Made by a program: the position numbers and the translations under genes. From contig JAZNIJ010000171.1 of NCBI GenBank assembly GCA_045577455.1, positions 1 to 14,186 of the forward strand: a stretch of DNA of 14,186 nt, in the 5' to 3' direction. Within the stretch, counting starts at the first letter, position 1; each line of letters starts with the position of its first letter. Of this stretch, positions 7,297 to 14,186 are shown one piece after another. The DNA is from SIG653 sp045577455 (lineage in GTDB: Bacteria; Bacillota; Clostridia; Oscillospirales; CAG-382). The notes under the pieces were generated by a model, which made no database searches, was not told where the DNA came from, and saw only the letters and a program-made list of their open reading frames with translations.

Positions 7297-7995
7297 TTAT
7301 CCAACAAATTCGTCAACACATCGTTGATATGCGGCAACAGGGTCATCTGCTGATGTTATTGGTCTTCCAACAACAATATAATCTGACCCGATAGCTTTTG
7401 CCTGTGATGGAGTCATAACTCGTTTTTGGTCCCCCTTTTCATCATCTGCAAATCTCACTCCGGGAGTTACTGTTACAAAACCGCAACCGCAAGCATTATG
7501 AACAGCTTCTGCCTCCAATGGCGAACATACAACACCGTCAAGCCCTGATAATTTTGCGTTCTCAGCATAGTGAATAACTACTTTTTCCATAGATTCGTCT
7601 ATGAGAAGCTCGTTTTTAAGAGAGTTAGAATCAGTTGAAGTAAGTTGTGTTACAGCTATGAGAATTGGTCTTGTACCATCTTCCCTTGTAAGGCCTTCAA
7701 TTGCCGCTTTCATCATTTGTGATGTTCCGCTAGCATGAAGATTTGTCATATCAACATCAAGTCGAGATAAAACAGACATTGTCTTTTTTACGGTATTTGG
7801 AATATCATGGAGCTTAAGGTCAAGAAAAATCTTGTGGCCTCTTTTCTTTATCTCTTTAACTATAGAAGGGCCTTCAGCATAATATAGCTCCATTCCTATT
7901 TTCACAAATGGCTTTTTCTCATGAAACTTATCGAGAAAATTTAAAACTTCATCCTTACTTGAAAAATCGCAAGCAACAATTACATCCTTACCCAT
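7297..7995 (-). CDS. pyrF: Orotidine-5'-phosphate decarboxylase
   Basis: PyrF decarboxylates OMP to UMP, the last de novo pyrimidine step. The 232-residue product is the short group I form. It shows Asp10 in V-A-C-D-F, Lys32 in F-V-K-I-G-M-E, the catalytic D-L-K-L-H-D-I-P-N-T-V at 59-69, T-P-G-V-R-F near the phosphate site, and a closing V-G-R-P-I-T motif. The start overlaps the end of pyrD by 8 bases (ATGGGTAA), so it is probably translated by coupling. It sits 26 bases before pyrE; in many other Firmicutes pyrF and pyrE are likewise adjacent. Confidence 0.97.
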   Translation of the reverse strand: MGKDVIVACDFSSKDEVLNFLDKFHEKKPFVKIGMELYYAEGPSIVKEIKKRGHKIFLDLKLHDIPNTVKKTMSVLSRLDVDMTNLHASGTSQMMKAAIEGLTREDGTRPILIAVTQLTSTDSNSLKNELLIDESMEKVVIHYAENAKLSGLDGVVCSPLEAEAVHNACGCGFVTVTPGVRFADDEKGDQKRVMTPSQAKAIGSDYIVVGRPITSADDPVAAYQRCVDEFVG

Positions 7996-8905
7996 TATGA
8001 CTAACTCCTATAATATCTTTTATATTATTTATTTTGTATTTATCAAGTGTCATTTCAAGATTGTCTATTATATTTTTACAAGCATATGGTTCAATAAGAT
8101 TTGCTGTTCCTACCTGAACAGCTGTAGCACCCGCCATCATCATTTCTATGGCATCTTCAGATTTGGATATCCCACCCATACCGATTATTGGTATTTTAAC
8201 AGCTTCGTACACCTGATAAACCATTCTAAGAGCAACAGGAAAAATTGCAGGGCCTGAAAAACCTCCCATTTTATTTGCTATTATTGGTTTTCTCTTATTA
8301 AGGTCAATTCTCATTCCAAGCATTGTATTGATTAAGCTAATGCCGTCTGCGCCTGCGTCTTCACACGCTTTTGCAATTGAGACAATATCAGTTACATTAG
8401 GCGATAATTTTATAATTATTGGTTTTGTTGTAGCTTTTTTTACTGCGGATACAACCTGATATGCTGATGATGGAGAAGTTCCAAAGCTCATACCACCGCC
8501 ATGAACATTAGGACAGCTTATGTTAATTTCAAGCCAACCAATATTATCACATTTATCGAGTTTTGAAGCAGTATAAACATATTCATCAATAGAGAAACCA
8601 CCGATATTAGCCATAACTTTTTTATTGAAGCAATGGGAAAGTTTTGGTAATTCTTCGGAAATAACTGCTTCAACACCGGGATTTTGCAAGCCAACAGCGT
8701 TAATCATCCCAGCTGTACATTCAGCAATTCTTGGAGTTGGATTACCAAATCTTGGCTCTTTTGTTGTTCCTTTAAAAGAAAATGTGCCTAAAATATTTAT
8801 ATCGTAAAACTCTGCGAACTCATAGCCATAACCAAATGTTCCGCTCGAAGGAATTATTGGGTTATCGATTTCGATACCGCAAAGAGAAACTTTTAATCTT
8901 CCCAC
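7988..8905 (-). CDS. pyrD: Dihydroorotate dehydrogenase (NAD+), catalytic subunit, class 1B
   Basis: PyrD oxidises dihydroorotate to orotate with FMN; class 1B enzymes pass the electrons through PyrK to NAD+. From a GTG start the product is 305 residues, normal for the class. Motifs include N-P-I-I-P-S-S-G-T-F-G-Y-G at 15-27, S-F-K-G-T-T at 43-48 with the flavin-site lysine, G-N-P-T-P-R at 54-59, and N-I-S-C-P-N-V with the class 1 base Cys131. The GTG at 8905 is chosen because AAAGGAGG lies 7 bases upstream and the family begins with R-L-K-V-S-L-C-G immediately afterwards; the ATG at 8944 would add 13 residues read across that site. It overlaps the pyrK end by 13 bases, matching the need for equal subunits. 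Confidence 0.96.
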   Translation of the reverse strand: MGRLKVSLCGIEIDNPIIPSSGTFGYGYEFAEFYDINILGTFSFKGTTKEPRFGNPTPRIAECTAGMINAVGLQNPGVEAVISEELPKLSHCFNKKVMANIGGFSIDEYVYTASKLDKCDNIGWLEINISCPNVHGGGMSFGTSPSSAYQVVSAVKKATTKPIIIKLSPNVTDIVSIAKACEDAGADGISLINTMLGMRIDLNKRKPIIANKMGGFSGPAIFPVALRMVYQVYEAVKIPIIGMGGISKSEDAIEMMMAGATAVQVGTANLIEPYACKNIIDNLEMTLDKYKINNIKDIIGVSHNG

Positions 8906-9627
8906 AATATTTCCTCCTTTTTGAAAACAGGTCCGTCTTTGCAAACACGCTTGTAACCTTTTATTGTTTTATGAGAACAACCCATACAAGCACCAAATCC
9001 ACAACCCATCCTTTCTTCAAAACTAAACTGCCCATTTCCTTTTGCTTTTTTATAAACCGCTTTAAGCATTGGCTCAGGACCACAGGTAAAGTAATGATAA
9101 TCAAAATCAGGAAGCGCATCCGTTACAAAGCCCTTTGTTCCAAAACTACCGTCAACAGTTGTTACTGAAACTTCAATTCCTAATGCAATAAAATCATCAA
9201 CAGCAAAAATTTCATCCGAATTATTAAAACCCAAAATTGCATAAACTTTTTTACCTTTATCCAAAAGCTGTTTTGCAAGATAAAATAATGGAGGTATACC
9301 AACGCCACCACCTATAAGCAAAGCGTTTTCTTCTTTGAAATTCAAGTCATATCCGTTTCCAAGTCCTGTTAATATATCAAGCTGTTCCCCAACTTTGATT
9401 TGAGCCATTTGTTCAGTACCTTCGCCAACAACTTTATATATTATTGTAAATCCGTTTTCGGTAACATCAAATACAGAAATCGGTCTACGGAGAAACAAAT
9501 CGTTTAATTTAACATTAACAAACTGACCGCAACAAGTGATACCGCTACTATCACCAAGTAATGTCATTTTATAAACATTTGATGTTAATTTGATATTTTC
9601 AGAAACTTCAAACAATCCTTGTTTCAT
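8893..9627 (-). CDS. pyrK: Dihydroorotate dehydrogenase electron-transfer subunit (FAD, 2Fe-2S)
   Basis: PyrK moves electrons from PyrD to NAD+ through FAD and a [2Fe-2S] cluster. The 244-residue protein starts with a ferredoxin-reductase-like beta barrel with the FAD motif R-R-P-I-S at 47-51, followed by a nucleotide-binding domain with G-G-G-V-G-I-P-P-L at 106-114 and T-C-G-P-E-P-M near 181-187. The C-terminal cluster ligands are Cys209, Cys214, Cys217 and Cys229 (C-x4-C-x2-C-x11-C). A GGAG site lies before the ATG at 9627. It directly precedes and overlaps pyrD, the standard pyrK-pyrD pairing of Gram-positive bacteria, and follows pyrC by 25 bases. Confidence 0.96.
   Translation of the reverse strand: MKQGLFEVSENIKLTSNVYKMTLLGDSSGITCCGQFVNVKLNDLFLRRPISVFDVTENGFTIIYKVVGEGTEQMAQIKVGEQLDILTGLGNGYDLNFKEENALLIGGGVGIPPLFYLAKQLLDKGKKVYAILGFNNSDEIFAVDDFIALGIEVSVTTVDGSFGTKGFVTDALPDFDYHYFTCGPEPMLKAVYKKAKGNGQFSFEERMGCGFGACMGCSHKTIKGYKRVCKDGPVFKKEEILWED
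8913..8917 (-). promoter_or_regulatory. Ribosome binding site for the GTG start of pyrD
   Basis: GGAGG within AAAGGAGGAA lies 7 bases before the GTG at 8905 and inside the pyrK coding sequence. It decides the pyrD start in favour of a non-ATG codon. Confidence 0.85.
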
Positions 9628-9652
9628 TTTTATCTCCAGTTTTTATCTCATT

Positions 9653-10897
9653 TTATTTCTCATTATAAACAACTTTGCCATTACATACGGTAAGCAAACA
9701 TTTTCCAAATACTGTTTCGCCTTCAAATGGAGTTGATTTTCCCATTGATAAAAATTTTTGAGGGTTAACTGTTTCGCAAATGGACAAATCCCAAAGAGAA
9801 AAATCATTGCCGAGAGGGATATTGAATCTTTTTCTTGGATTCGTTGAAATCAATTGAATAAGTTTTTCCATAGAAACAATTCCTGGTTTAACGAGTTTTG
9901 TATATAATATTTGAAAAGCGGTTTCAAGCCCAACTATTCCGAAAGTACTTTTCTCCAGCCCACGAGATTTTTCTTCGCAGCTATGCGGTGCATGGTCTGT
10001 TGCTATTATATCTATAGTTCCGTCTGATATTCCCTCAATCAATGCTTCCATATCTTCTCTGCTTCTTAAAGGAGGATTCATTTTGAATTTACCATCTTCT
10101 TGTAAATCTTCATCACAAAGAACAAGATAGTGAGGTGCTGTTTCACAGGTTACATCAAGGCCTTTTGCTTTTGCTTTTCTTATGATTTCAACACTTTCTT
10201 TTGTTGAAATGTGGCAAACATGATATTTGCATCCTGTTTTTTCAACAAGTTCTATGTCTCTTTTTATCATTTCATATTCACTTGCAGAAGAAATACCTGA
10301 ATGATTGTTTTTTCTTGCATATTCTCCTTGATGGATGTAACCGCCATTCAAGAGGGAATTAACTTCACAGTGAGCTACAATTATTTTATTTAAACTAGCT
10401 GCTTTTTTCATAGCCGATAACATCAAATCAGCATCCTGAACACCTTTTCCATCATCAGAAAAACCAACAACAAAGTCCGAAAGTTCATCGAAGGATGCAA
10501 GAGACTTGCCATTTTCTCCTTCGGTTATTGCCCCGTATGGATAAACATTGATACAAGCATCGGATTCAATTGCATCAAGCTGTGGCTTTAAATTATTATA
10601 AGAATCAGGAACAGGATTCAAATTCGGCATTGTACAAACCGCAGTATAACCACCATGGGCAGCAGAAAGAGAGCCGCTTTTTATTGTTTCTTTATATAAA
10701 AATCCCGGCTGGCGAAAATGCACATGCACATCGCAAAAGCCGGGAAAAATAGCATATTGGGTTTTAGAATCAAATGACAATTCCGCAAGGCGACAAGGAG
10801 CATACTCTTCAATGGCGGGCAAAACTTCAACCACATTTTGAGAAAATGCGGTATTTAGCTCTGTGCTGAAAATCTTGATACCTTTTTTCATTGCCAT
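9653..10897 (-). CDS. pyrC: Dihydroorotase, class I
   Basis: PyrC cyclises carbamoyl aspartate to dihydroorotate. The 414-residue amidohydrolase has the metal motif D-V-H-V-H-F-R-Q-P-G at 56-65 (His58, His60), the bridging aspartate region S-D-D-G-K-G near 147-152, His176 in V-A-H-C-E, His229 in C-H-I-S, and A-T-D-H-A-P with Asp301. These match class I dihydroorotases and argue against allantoinase, as does the operon. The ATG at 10897 is preferred to the one at 10912 because GGAGGG at 10910-10905 is spaced 7 bases from it; an ATG two codons further in is also possible. It is the first gene after the operon promoter, with a leader of only about 27 bases, so there is no room for a PyrR-type attenuator. 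Confidence 0.95.
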   Translation of the reverse strand: MAMKKGIKIFSTELNTAFSQNVVEVLPAIEEYAPCRLAELSFDSKTQYAIFPGFCDVHVHFRQPGFLYKETIKSGSLSAAHGGYTAVCTMPNLNPVPDSYNNLKPQLDAIESDACINVYPYGAITEGENGKSLASFDELSDFVVGFSDDGKGVQDADLMLSAMKKAASLNKIIVAHCEVNSLLNGGYIHQGEYARKNNHSGISSASEYEMIKRDIELVEKTGCKYHVCHISTKESVEIIRKAKAKGLDVTCETAPHYLVLCDEDLQEDGKFKMNPPLRSREDMEALIEGISDGTIDIIATDHAPHSCEEKSRGLEKSTFGIVGLETAFQILYTKLVKPGIVSMEKLIQLISTNPRKRFNIPLGNDFSLWDLSICETVNPQKFLSMGKSTPFEGETVFGKCLLTVCNGKVVYNEK

Positions 10898-10904
10898 ACA
10901 GCTA

Positions 10905-10922
10905 CCCTCCAAGTTTTCTTGG
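10905..10922 (-). promoter_or_regulatory. pyrC leader hairpin overlapping the Shine-Dalgarno
   Basis: The minus strand reads CCAAG-AAAA-CTTGG at 10922-10909, a perfect 5-bp stem with a 4-base loop. Its last two bases are the first two of the pyrC ribosome binding site GGAGGG (10910-10905). The hairpin would begin only a few bases from the expected transcript 5' end. Partial occlusion of the ribosome binding site is therefore possible. A 5-bp stem is weak, so the role is inference. Confidence 0.5.
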
Positions 10923-10930
10923 TTTTATGT

Positions 10931-10959
10931 ATTATACCAAAAATTGCTTGAAAAGTCAA
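10931..10959 (-). promoter_or_regulatory. Sigma-A-type promoter of the pyr-gua-pur operon
   Basis: On the minus strand TTGACT (-35, 10959-10954) and TATAAT (-10, 10936-10931) are separated by exactly 17 bases, with TG one base before the -10 (extended -10). Upstream of the -35, A and T tracts at about 10965-11010 resemble an UP element. Transcription should start near 10925-10923, giving a leader of about 27 bases before pyrC. No comparable promoter was seen within the operon, though weaker ones cannot be excluded by eye. Confidence 0.85.
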
Positions 10960-11030
10960 TCATAAAAACAACCAAAAAGAAGATTTTTTACAACATTTTT
11001 TTATATATGATTTTATGTTTTACACAACTA

Positions 11031-14000
11031 TTATTTTTGCAAAAACATTAGTTTTATTCTCATATAATCAGTACTTTCAATTATTCCATTTGAATCCACA
11101 TCTCCCGAAAGATAAAAAGCATCTGTTACATCAAATGATTCAAGAAAATACATTTTAATTCGTAAATAATCTGTTGTATCAATCTTGCCGTTACCATCAA
11201 CATCTCCCATAACGATAACTTTAAGATTATCAATCTCTGTTTCATTCTTCATGAGAGAAATTCGTGATCCCGTTCCAACAAAGCTGTCTTCCTTAAGCAG
11301 GTTTCCTTCTGAATCATAAACTATAAGATTATTATTTTCAAAGTTTAATAAAAGGTCAGAAACAGTAACTTCTGTACCAACACCATAGATGTATTTGTTT
11401 TCAGAATGATAAATTGAATCTTCTTTAATTATTATTTCAGTCAATTCTTCAGAAGGTGGAGTTGGAATATCAGAATTCGGGTCAACAATATTAACATCAA
11501 AAGATGTTGAAACACCTGCAAAATTCACAGTTATGGTTTGAGTACCTACAGTTGTTAATTCTCCTGTTTGAGATACGCTATATTCAAATGCATCAAATGT
11601 TATTCCATTCTTTGCAACAGCTGAAATTTTCAAACCGTTCAAATCCAAAGTTTCTCCAATATTATATAATGTTTTGTCGGGCATTGAAGAAACCAACAAT
11701 GAAGAAACCTGGCTAATATCGGCTATTGAAAATTGTTGCGCATCTACCTGAATTTTATCTGATCCATTAGGATAAAGATGAGGAACAGATGTTGCAGCAT
11801 CCATATCAAAAACACAATTTGTATATGTTGGTTTAATTATAGATATTGTTTGAGATACATCGTGGAAATAGAAGGTTTGCGCAACAGTTCCGTTATAATC
11901 ATATAGCCAAAGCTCTGTTCCTGCATCAAATCCTCTGCTTTTAACATCAATCGCTTTTCCATCAAGGAGAGACCTGATACAATGTGAGCCATCAGAATTT
12001 TGAGTTATAAACCATAATTGGTCATTCTTATTTGTTGCATTTTTGAAAATCAATTGGTCTCCAACGGCAGTAAGAAATTTTCCCGAGGAAACATTCTGTA
12101 TTTTTGCAATATAATTTGTTCCAAATCCCCTATTACAATTAGAATGATTATCTAAAGTATATTTAACTATTTCAAAAGACCTTGCATTATAAGTAATAGG
12201 GTCTGTATCTTTAACTGACAACCCTGTGCCGCATCCATAGAGTTGAAGGTTTTTGCTTCCGCCGTCAACATCTAATGTTTTATAAGCGGTTGCACAGCGA
12301 AAATAAAAATTACCTTCAATATAGTAAATAAAGAAGCGTTGAGCATCCGAGCCGTTGGGCTGATACATTCCTACTCCTCTACCATCGATAAATAAACCCG
12401 ATGCAACATCCCAAACATATCCACTTGATGAATTTGAAATTATATAAGAACCATCTGAACATCTTGAAAAATTCCAAATTTGTGATACATCAAATGTACC
12501 ATTGGAAGCAAAGAGTGAATAATTAGTATCTGTAATATAAAGCCCTGTTTTAGATTGTCTTATATGTGCAAAAAAATTATTTCCCAAATCTATTGGAGAA
12601 TAACCCTCCAAAGTATTATCCGATGTTGTCTGATTCCATTGTGCATAACAAGTTATAGTGTCATTATTAACATCTGTGTATTCTTCTTTGCTGTATTTAT
12701 CCATTAAAAGAGATTTATATGCACCGTGTGGCTCACTTCCGGGAACAAACCATTCCAAACCACCATCTACTTTTTGATAAAGCCATTTGCCGTCTGACTT
12801 TCTGTGAACATACCAACCAGCAAAAGAAAAACCATCTTTAGAATATGCGTTTGCTCTCAAAATTGAAGATATACCTTTTATATGAGCAGTTGTTGCCATT
12901 GAGCCACTTGTTGCACCGTTGCCATCATACCTTATTGTGCTAACAACAGACCCAGAGCCAAGAATTGGTTGATGGGGGTCATTATCTCTGTTGCAGTTAA
13001 AGGAATAGATTCCTTCTTTTCCATTGTCTGCATTAACATTAAAATACAGCTTTAAATCACCCGATGAGTTTTGACCCAATCTGAATGCACAAGATTCAAC
13101 TTCAAAAAGACTGCAATCACTTCTTTCAAAAAGAAAACTCAGCTTCGTTGGAGAAATTCTGTATGATTTATTTGTTGTTGTATTAAAAGTATCGGATGTA
13201 AGCAAAGATGACATATTATATGTAACTATTGCATTCTGTTTTCCGTTAGTTTTGTTAAAAATAGGAACATAAATTATTTTGTTAATATGGTCGTAACCAA
13301 AACCCTGATTCGTCCAGGAATCTGTTTCAGGGATAGTTAGTTTTGTAGAGTTACTTGTTGCAAAAACAGCATTTTTTCTATCAATATAAAAAAGTTTATA
13401 GCAAGTTACCTTTTGAGGGTTGTTTACAGGCCCACCCGATGCAGTTTGAAGTATTTTACAAACATAAAACCAATCACCTGTTTTAAGCAAAAAATAGTGA
13501 TAGTCTCCGGATGTATAAGCCCATTTAATGGCGGAAAAACCAAGGGATTTTCCATCAGTATTAACTGTATCAAAACATCCGGTGAAATATAAACCGTTGC
13601 CTTGAATTTTCATTCTTGTAATGGCTTTGGGTGATTCCATAGTTGCAACATACATATAATTGTTGCTACCACCGTTTTCAGAAACTGATTTTACTGTTAT
13701 ATCATTAGCGTGTCCAGCTGTGTTACAAGCTGATGGACTTGAAGCAGAAAGACTTGAATAATAATTCATACTTGTTTGCGCGCCTGTTTTTGCATTGATT
13801 TGCACAAACGCACAACGATTATTAGCGGAATTAATTTTAGCAACATAAAGCATATCAGTTGTGGCGCACAAACCTTGCATTGATGTGCATTTTGAACCAT
13901 CGCCAAGATATTTTGTGCCAACTTCAAAACGAAAAGTCATATCTGCATCTGTGTATGTTTTATAACCGTCGAAGCTGTGAGAAACTAAATCAACATCAAT

Positions 14001-14144
14001 ATTTTCATCGTAAACAGCTGTATCCTTTGCAGTTGCAATAGTGGGATTCTGCATAAAGACGGTTAAAAGCATTAAAAAAGCAAGGAAACAAGAAAGAATT
14101 TTTTTGTTTTTGTTACTCAAGAACTCTTTGTTAGAATTTTTCAT
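11031..14144 (-). CDS. Secreted multidomain protein: InlB-type repeat, ricin lectin repeats, Ig-like domain, dockerin
   Basis: The 1037-residue product starts with a lysine-rich stretch and a hydrophobic segment at about 16-32, with likely cleavage near A-T-A-K (37-40), so it is exported. Residues 50-400 match no family I can name; repeated [LM]-Y-V-A stretches and G-H-A-N-D suggest a beta-propeller. Residues 401-503 look like a Listeria-Bacteroides (InlB B) repeat, from T-I-R-Y-D-G-N-G to C-Y-A-Q-W. About 512-660 and 672-802 are ricin-B-like lectin regions, clearest at D-Q-L-W-F-I (708-713) with D-G-K-A-I-D-V and A-Q-T-F. Residues 815-888 look like a bacterial Ig-like (Big_3) domain. After a conserved-looking module (899-976), a type I dockerin has calcium loops at 981-992 and 1015-1026. 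No catalytic domain was recognised, so a carbohydrate-binding or adhesive role on a cohesin scaffold is inferred. ATG 14144 is chosen over 14153 by AAGGA 8 bases upstream. Confidence 0.85.
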   Translation of the reverse strand: MKNSNKEFLSNKNKKILSCFLAFLMLLTVFMQNPTIATAKDTAVYDENIDVDLVSHSFDGYKTYTDADMTFRFEVGTKYLGDGSKCTSMQGLCATTDMLYVAKINSANNRCAFVQINAKTGAQTSMNYYSSLSASSPSACNTAGHANDITVKSVSENGGSNNYMYVATMESPKAITRMKIQGNGLYFTGCFDTVNTDGKSLGFSAIKWAYTSGDYHYFLLKTGDWFYVCKILQTASGGPVNNPQKVTCYKLFYIDRKNAVFATSNSTKLTIPETDSWTNQGFGYDHINKIIYVPIFNKTNGKQNAIVTYNMSSLLTSDTFNTTTNKSYRISPTKLSFLFERSDCSLFEVESCAFRLGQNSSGDLKLYFNVNADNGKEGIYSFNCNRDNDPHQPILGSGSVVSTIRYDGNGATSGSMATTAHIKGISSILRANAYSKDGFSFAGWYVHRKSDGKWLYQKVDGGLEWFVPGSEPHGAYKSLLMDKYSKEEYTDVNNDTITCYAQWNQTTSDNTLEGYSPIDLGNNFFAHIRQSKTGLYITDTNYSLFASNGTFDVSQIWNFSRCSDGSYIISNSSSGYVWDVASGLFIDGRGVGMYQPNGSDAQRFFIYYIEGNFYFRCATAYKTLDVDGGSKNLQLYGCGTGLSVKDTDPITYNARSFEIVKYTLDNHSNCNRGFGTNYIAKIQNVSSGKFLTAVGDQLIFKNATNKNDQLWFITQNSDGSHCIRSLLDGKAIDVKSRGFDAGTELWLYDYNGTVAQTFYFHDVSQTISIIKPTYTNCVFDMDAATSVPHLYPNGSDKIQVDAQQFSIADISQVSSLLVSSMPDKTLYNIGETLDLNGLKISAVAKNGITFDAFEYSVSQTGELTTVGTQTITVNFAGVSTSFDVNIVDPNSDIPTPPSEELTEIIIKEDSIYHSENKYIYGVGTEVTVSDLLLNFENNNLIVYDSEGNLLKEDSFVGTGSRISLMKNETEIDNLKVIVMGDVDGNGKIDTTDYLRIKMYFLESFDVTDAFYLSGDVDSNGIIESTDYMRIKLMFLQK

Positions 14145-14152
14145 TTGCACCA

Positions 14153-14157
14153 TCCTT
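14153..14157 (-). promoter_or_regulatory. Ribosome binding site deciding the start of the dockerin gene
   Basis: AAGGA lies 8 bases before the ATG at 14144. The in-frame ATG at 14153 partly overlaps this site, so it cannot use it. The remaining bases to the window edge are too few to place a promoter. Confidence 0.65.
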
Positions 14158-14186
14158 AATTTGTAAAAATATTAAGTCGGAGGCCA

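Larger units (their letters stand above)
10898..11030. other. Intergenic region between the dockerin gene and pyrC
   Basis: This 133-base AT-rich stretch holds the pyrC promoter and leader. I see no GC-rich hairpin followed by a T tract that would end transcription of the upstream dockerin gene; only weak A/T inverted sequences are present. No ORF, tRNA or small RNA is evident. Confidence 0.6.

Noticed and set aside
8906..8944. ATG start of PyrD at 8944
   Set aside because: It would run through the GGAGG site, and the added residues are unlike the family start; GTG at 8905 fits better.
10898..10960. PyrR-type attenuator, purine riboswitch or T-box before pyrC
   Set aside because: The leader between the predicted transcription start and the ATG is about 27 bases, too short for any of these.
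10976..10992. Possible terminator from A and T tracts (AAAAAGAAGATTTTTT)
   Set aside because: The stem would be only A-T pairs with no GC content and no clear T tract after it on the coding strand; it more likely acts as an upstream promoter element.
11031..11042. TTTTTGCAAAAA palindrome at the end of the dockerin gene
   Set aside because: It is mostly coding, has no loop, and only A-T pairs flank a central GC; it is not a convincing terminator.
332..14041. Plus-strand open frames of 60 to 128 codons across the window
   Set aside because: All lie opposite well-supported genes, show no domain motifs or ribosome binding sites that I could see, and have shadow-like composition.

Overview
The window is AT-rich. 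Every supported gene lies on the minus strand, so transcription runs from high to low coordinates. Strong GGAGG-type ribosome binding sites, a consensus sigma-A-like promoter, a PyrK-coupled dihydroorotate dehydrogenase and a secreted dockerin protein together suggest a low-GC Firmicute of class Clostridia. An Oscillospirales/Ruminococcaceae-like gut anaerobe would fit, but this is inferred from style and content, not from a marker gene.

Layout in transcription order: (1) 14144-11031, a secreted protein of about 1037 residues with a signal peptide, an unrecognised N-terminal region, an InlB/Listeria-Bacteroides repeat, ricin-type lectin repeats, a bacterial Ig-like domain and a C-terminal type I dockerin. 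(2) 11030-10898, an AT-rich intergenic region with a near-perfect promoter (TTGACT, 17 bp, TATAAT) and a very short leader whose small hairpin overlaps the Shine-Dalgarno of the first gene. (3) 10897-5281, the pyrimidine genes pyrC, pyrK, pyrD, pyrF, pyrE, pyrB and pyrI. (4) 5260-3755, an IMP dehydrogenase. (5) 3738-1, the purine genes purE, purC, purF, purM and the first codons of what looks like purN, cut by the window edge.

Genes from pyrC to purN are separated by no more than about 26 bases, or overlap by 4 to 13 bases, and no terminator is visible. They read as one nucleotide-synthesis operon in which a pyrimidine half is joined through guaB to a purine half. The pyrimidine half covers every step from carbamoyl phosphate to UMP. 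Carbamoyl-phosphate synthase (carA/carB) and pyrR are not in the window. The purine half covers steps from PRPP toward AICAR but lacks purD, purL/Q/S, purK, purB and purH here; some may lie beyond the left edge.

Two enzymes stand out. The PurF homologue keeps its phosphoribosyltransferase site and iron-sulfur cysteines but has lost the N-terminal catalytic cysteine and the other glutaminase residues, so it may use free ammonia or a partner protein. The IMP dehydrogenase matches, in residue register, the numbered active-site residues of the Tritrichomonas foetus enzyme, which points to a shared bacterial-type lineage. Several gene starts are set here by ribosome binding sites rather than by the longest open frame (purM, purF, pyrD, pyrC, the dockerin gene). 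No RNA genes, CRISPR arrays, insertion sequences or long repeats were seen.
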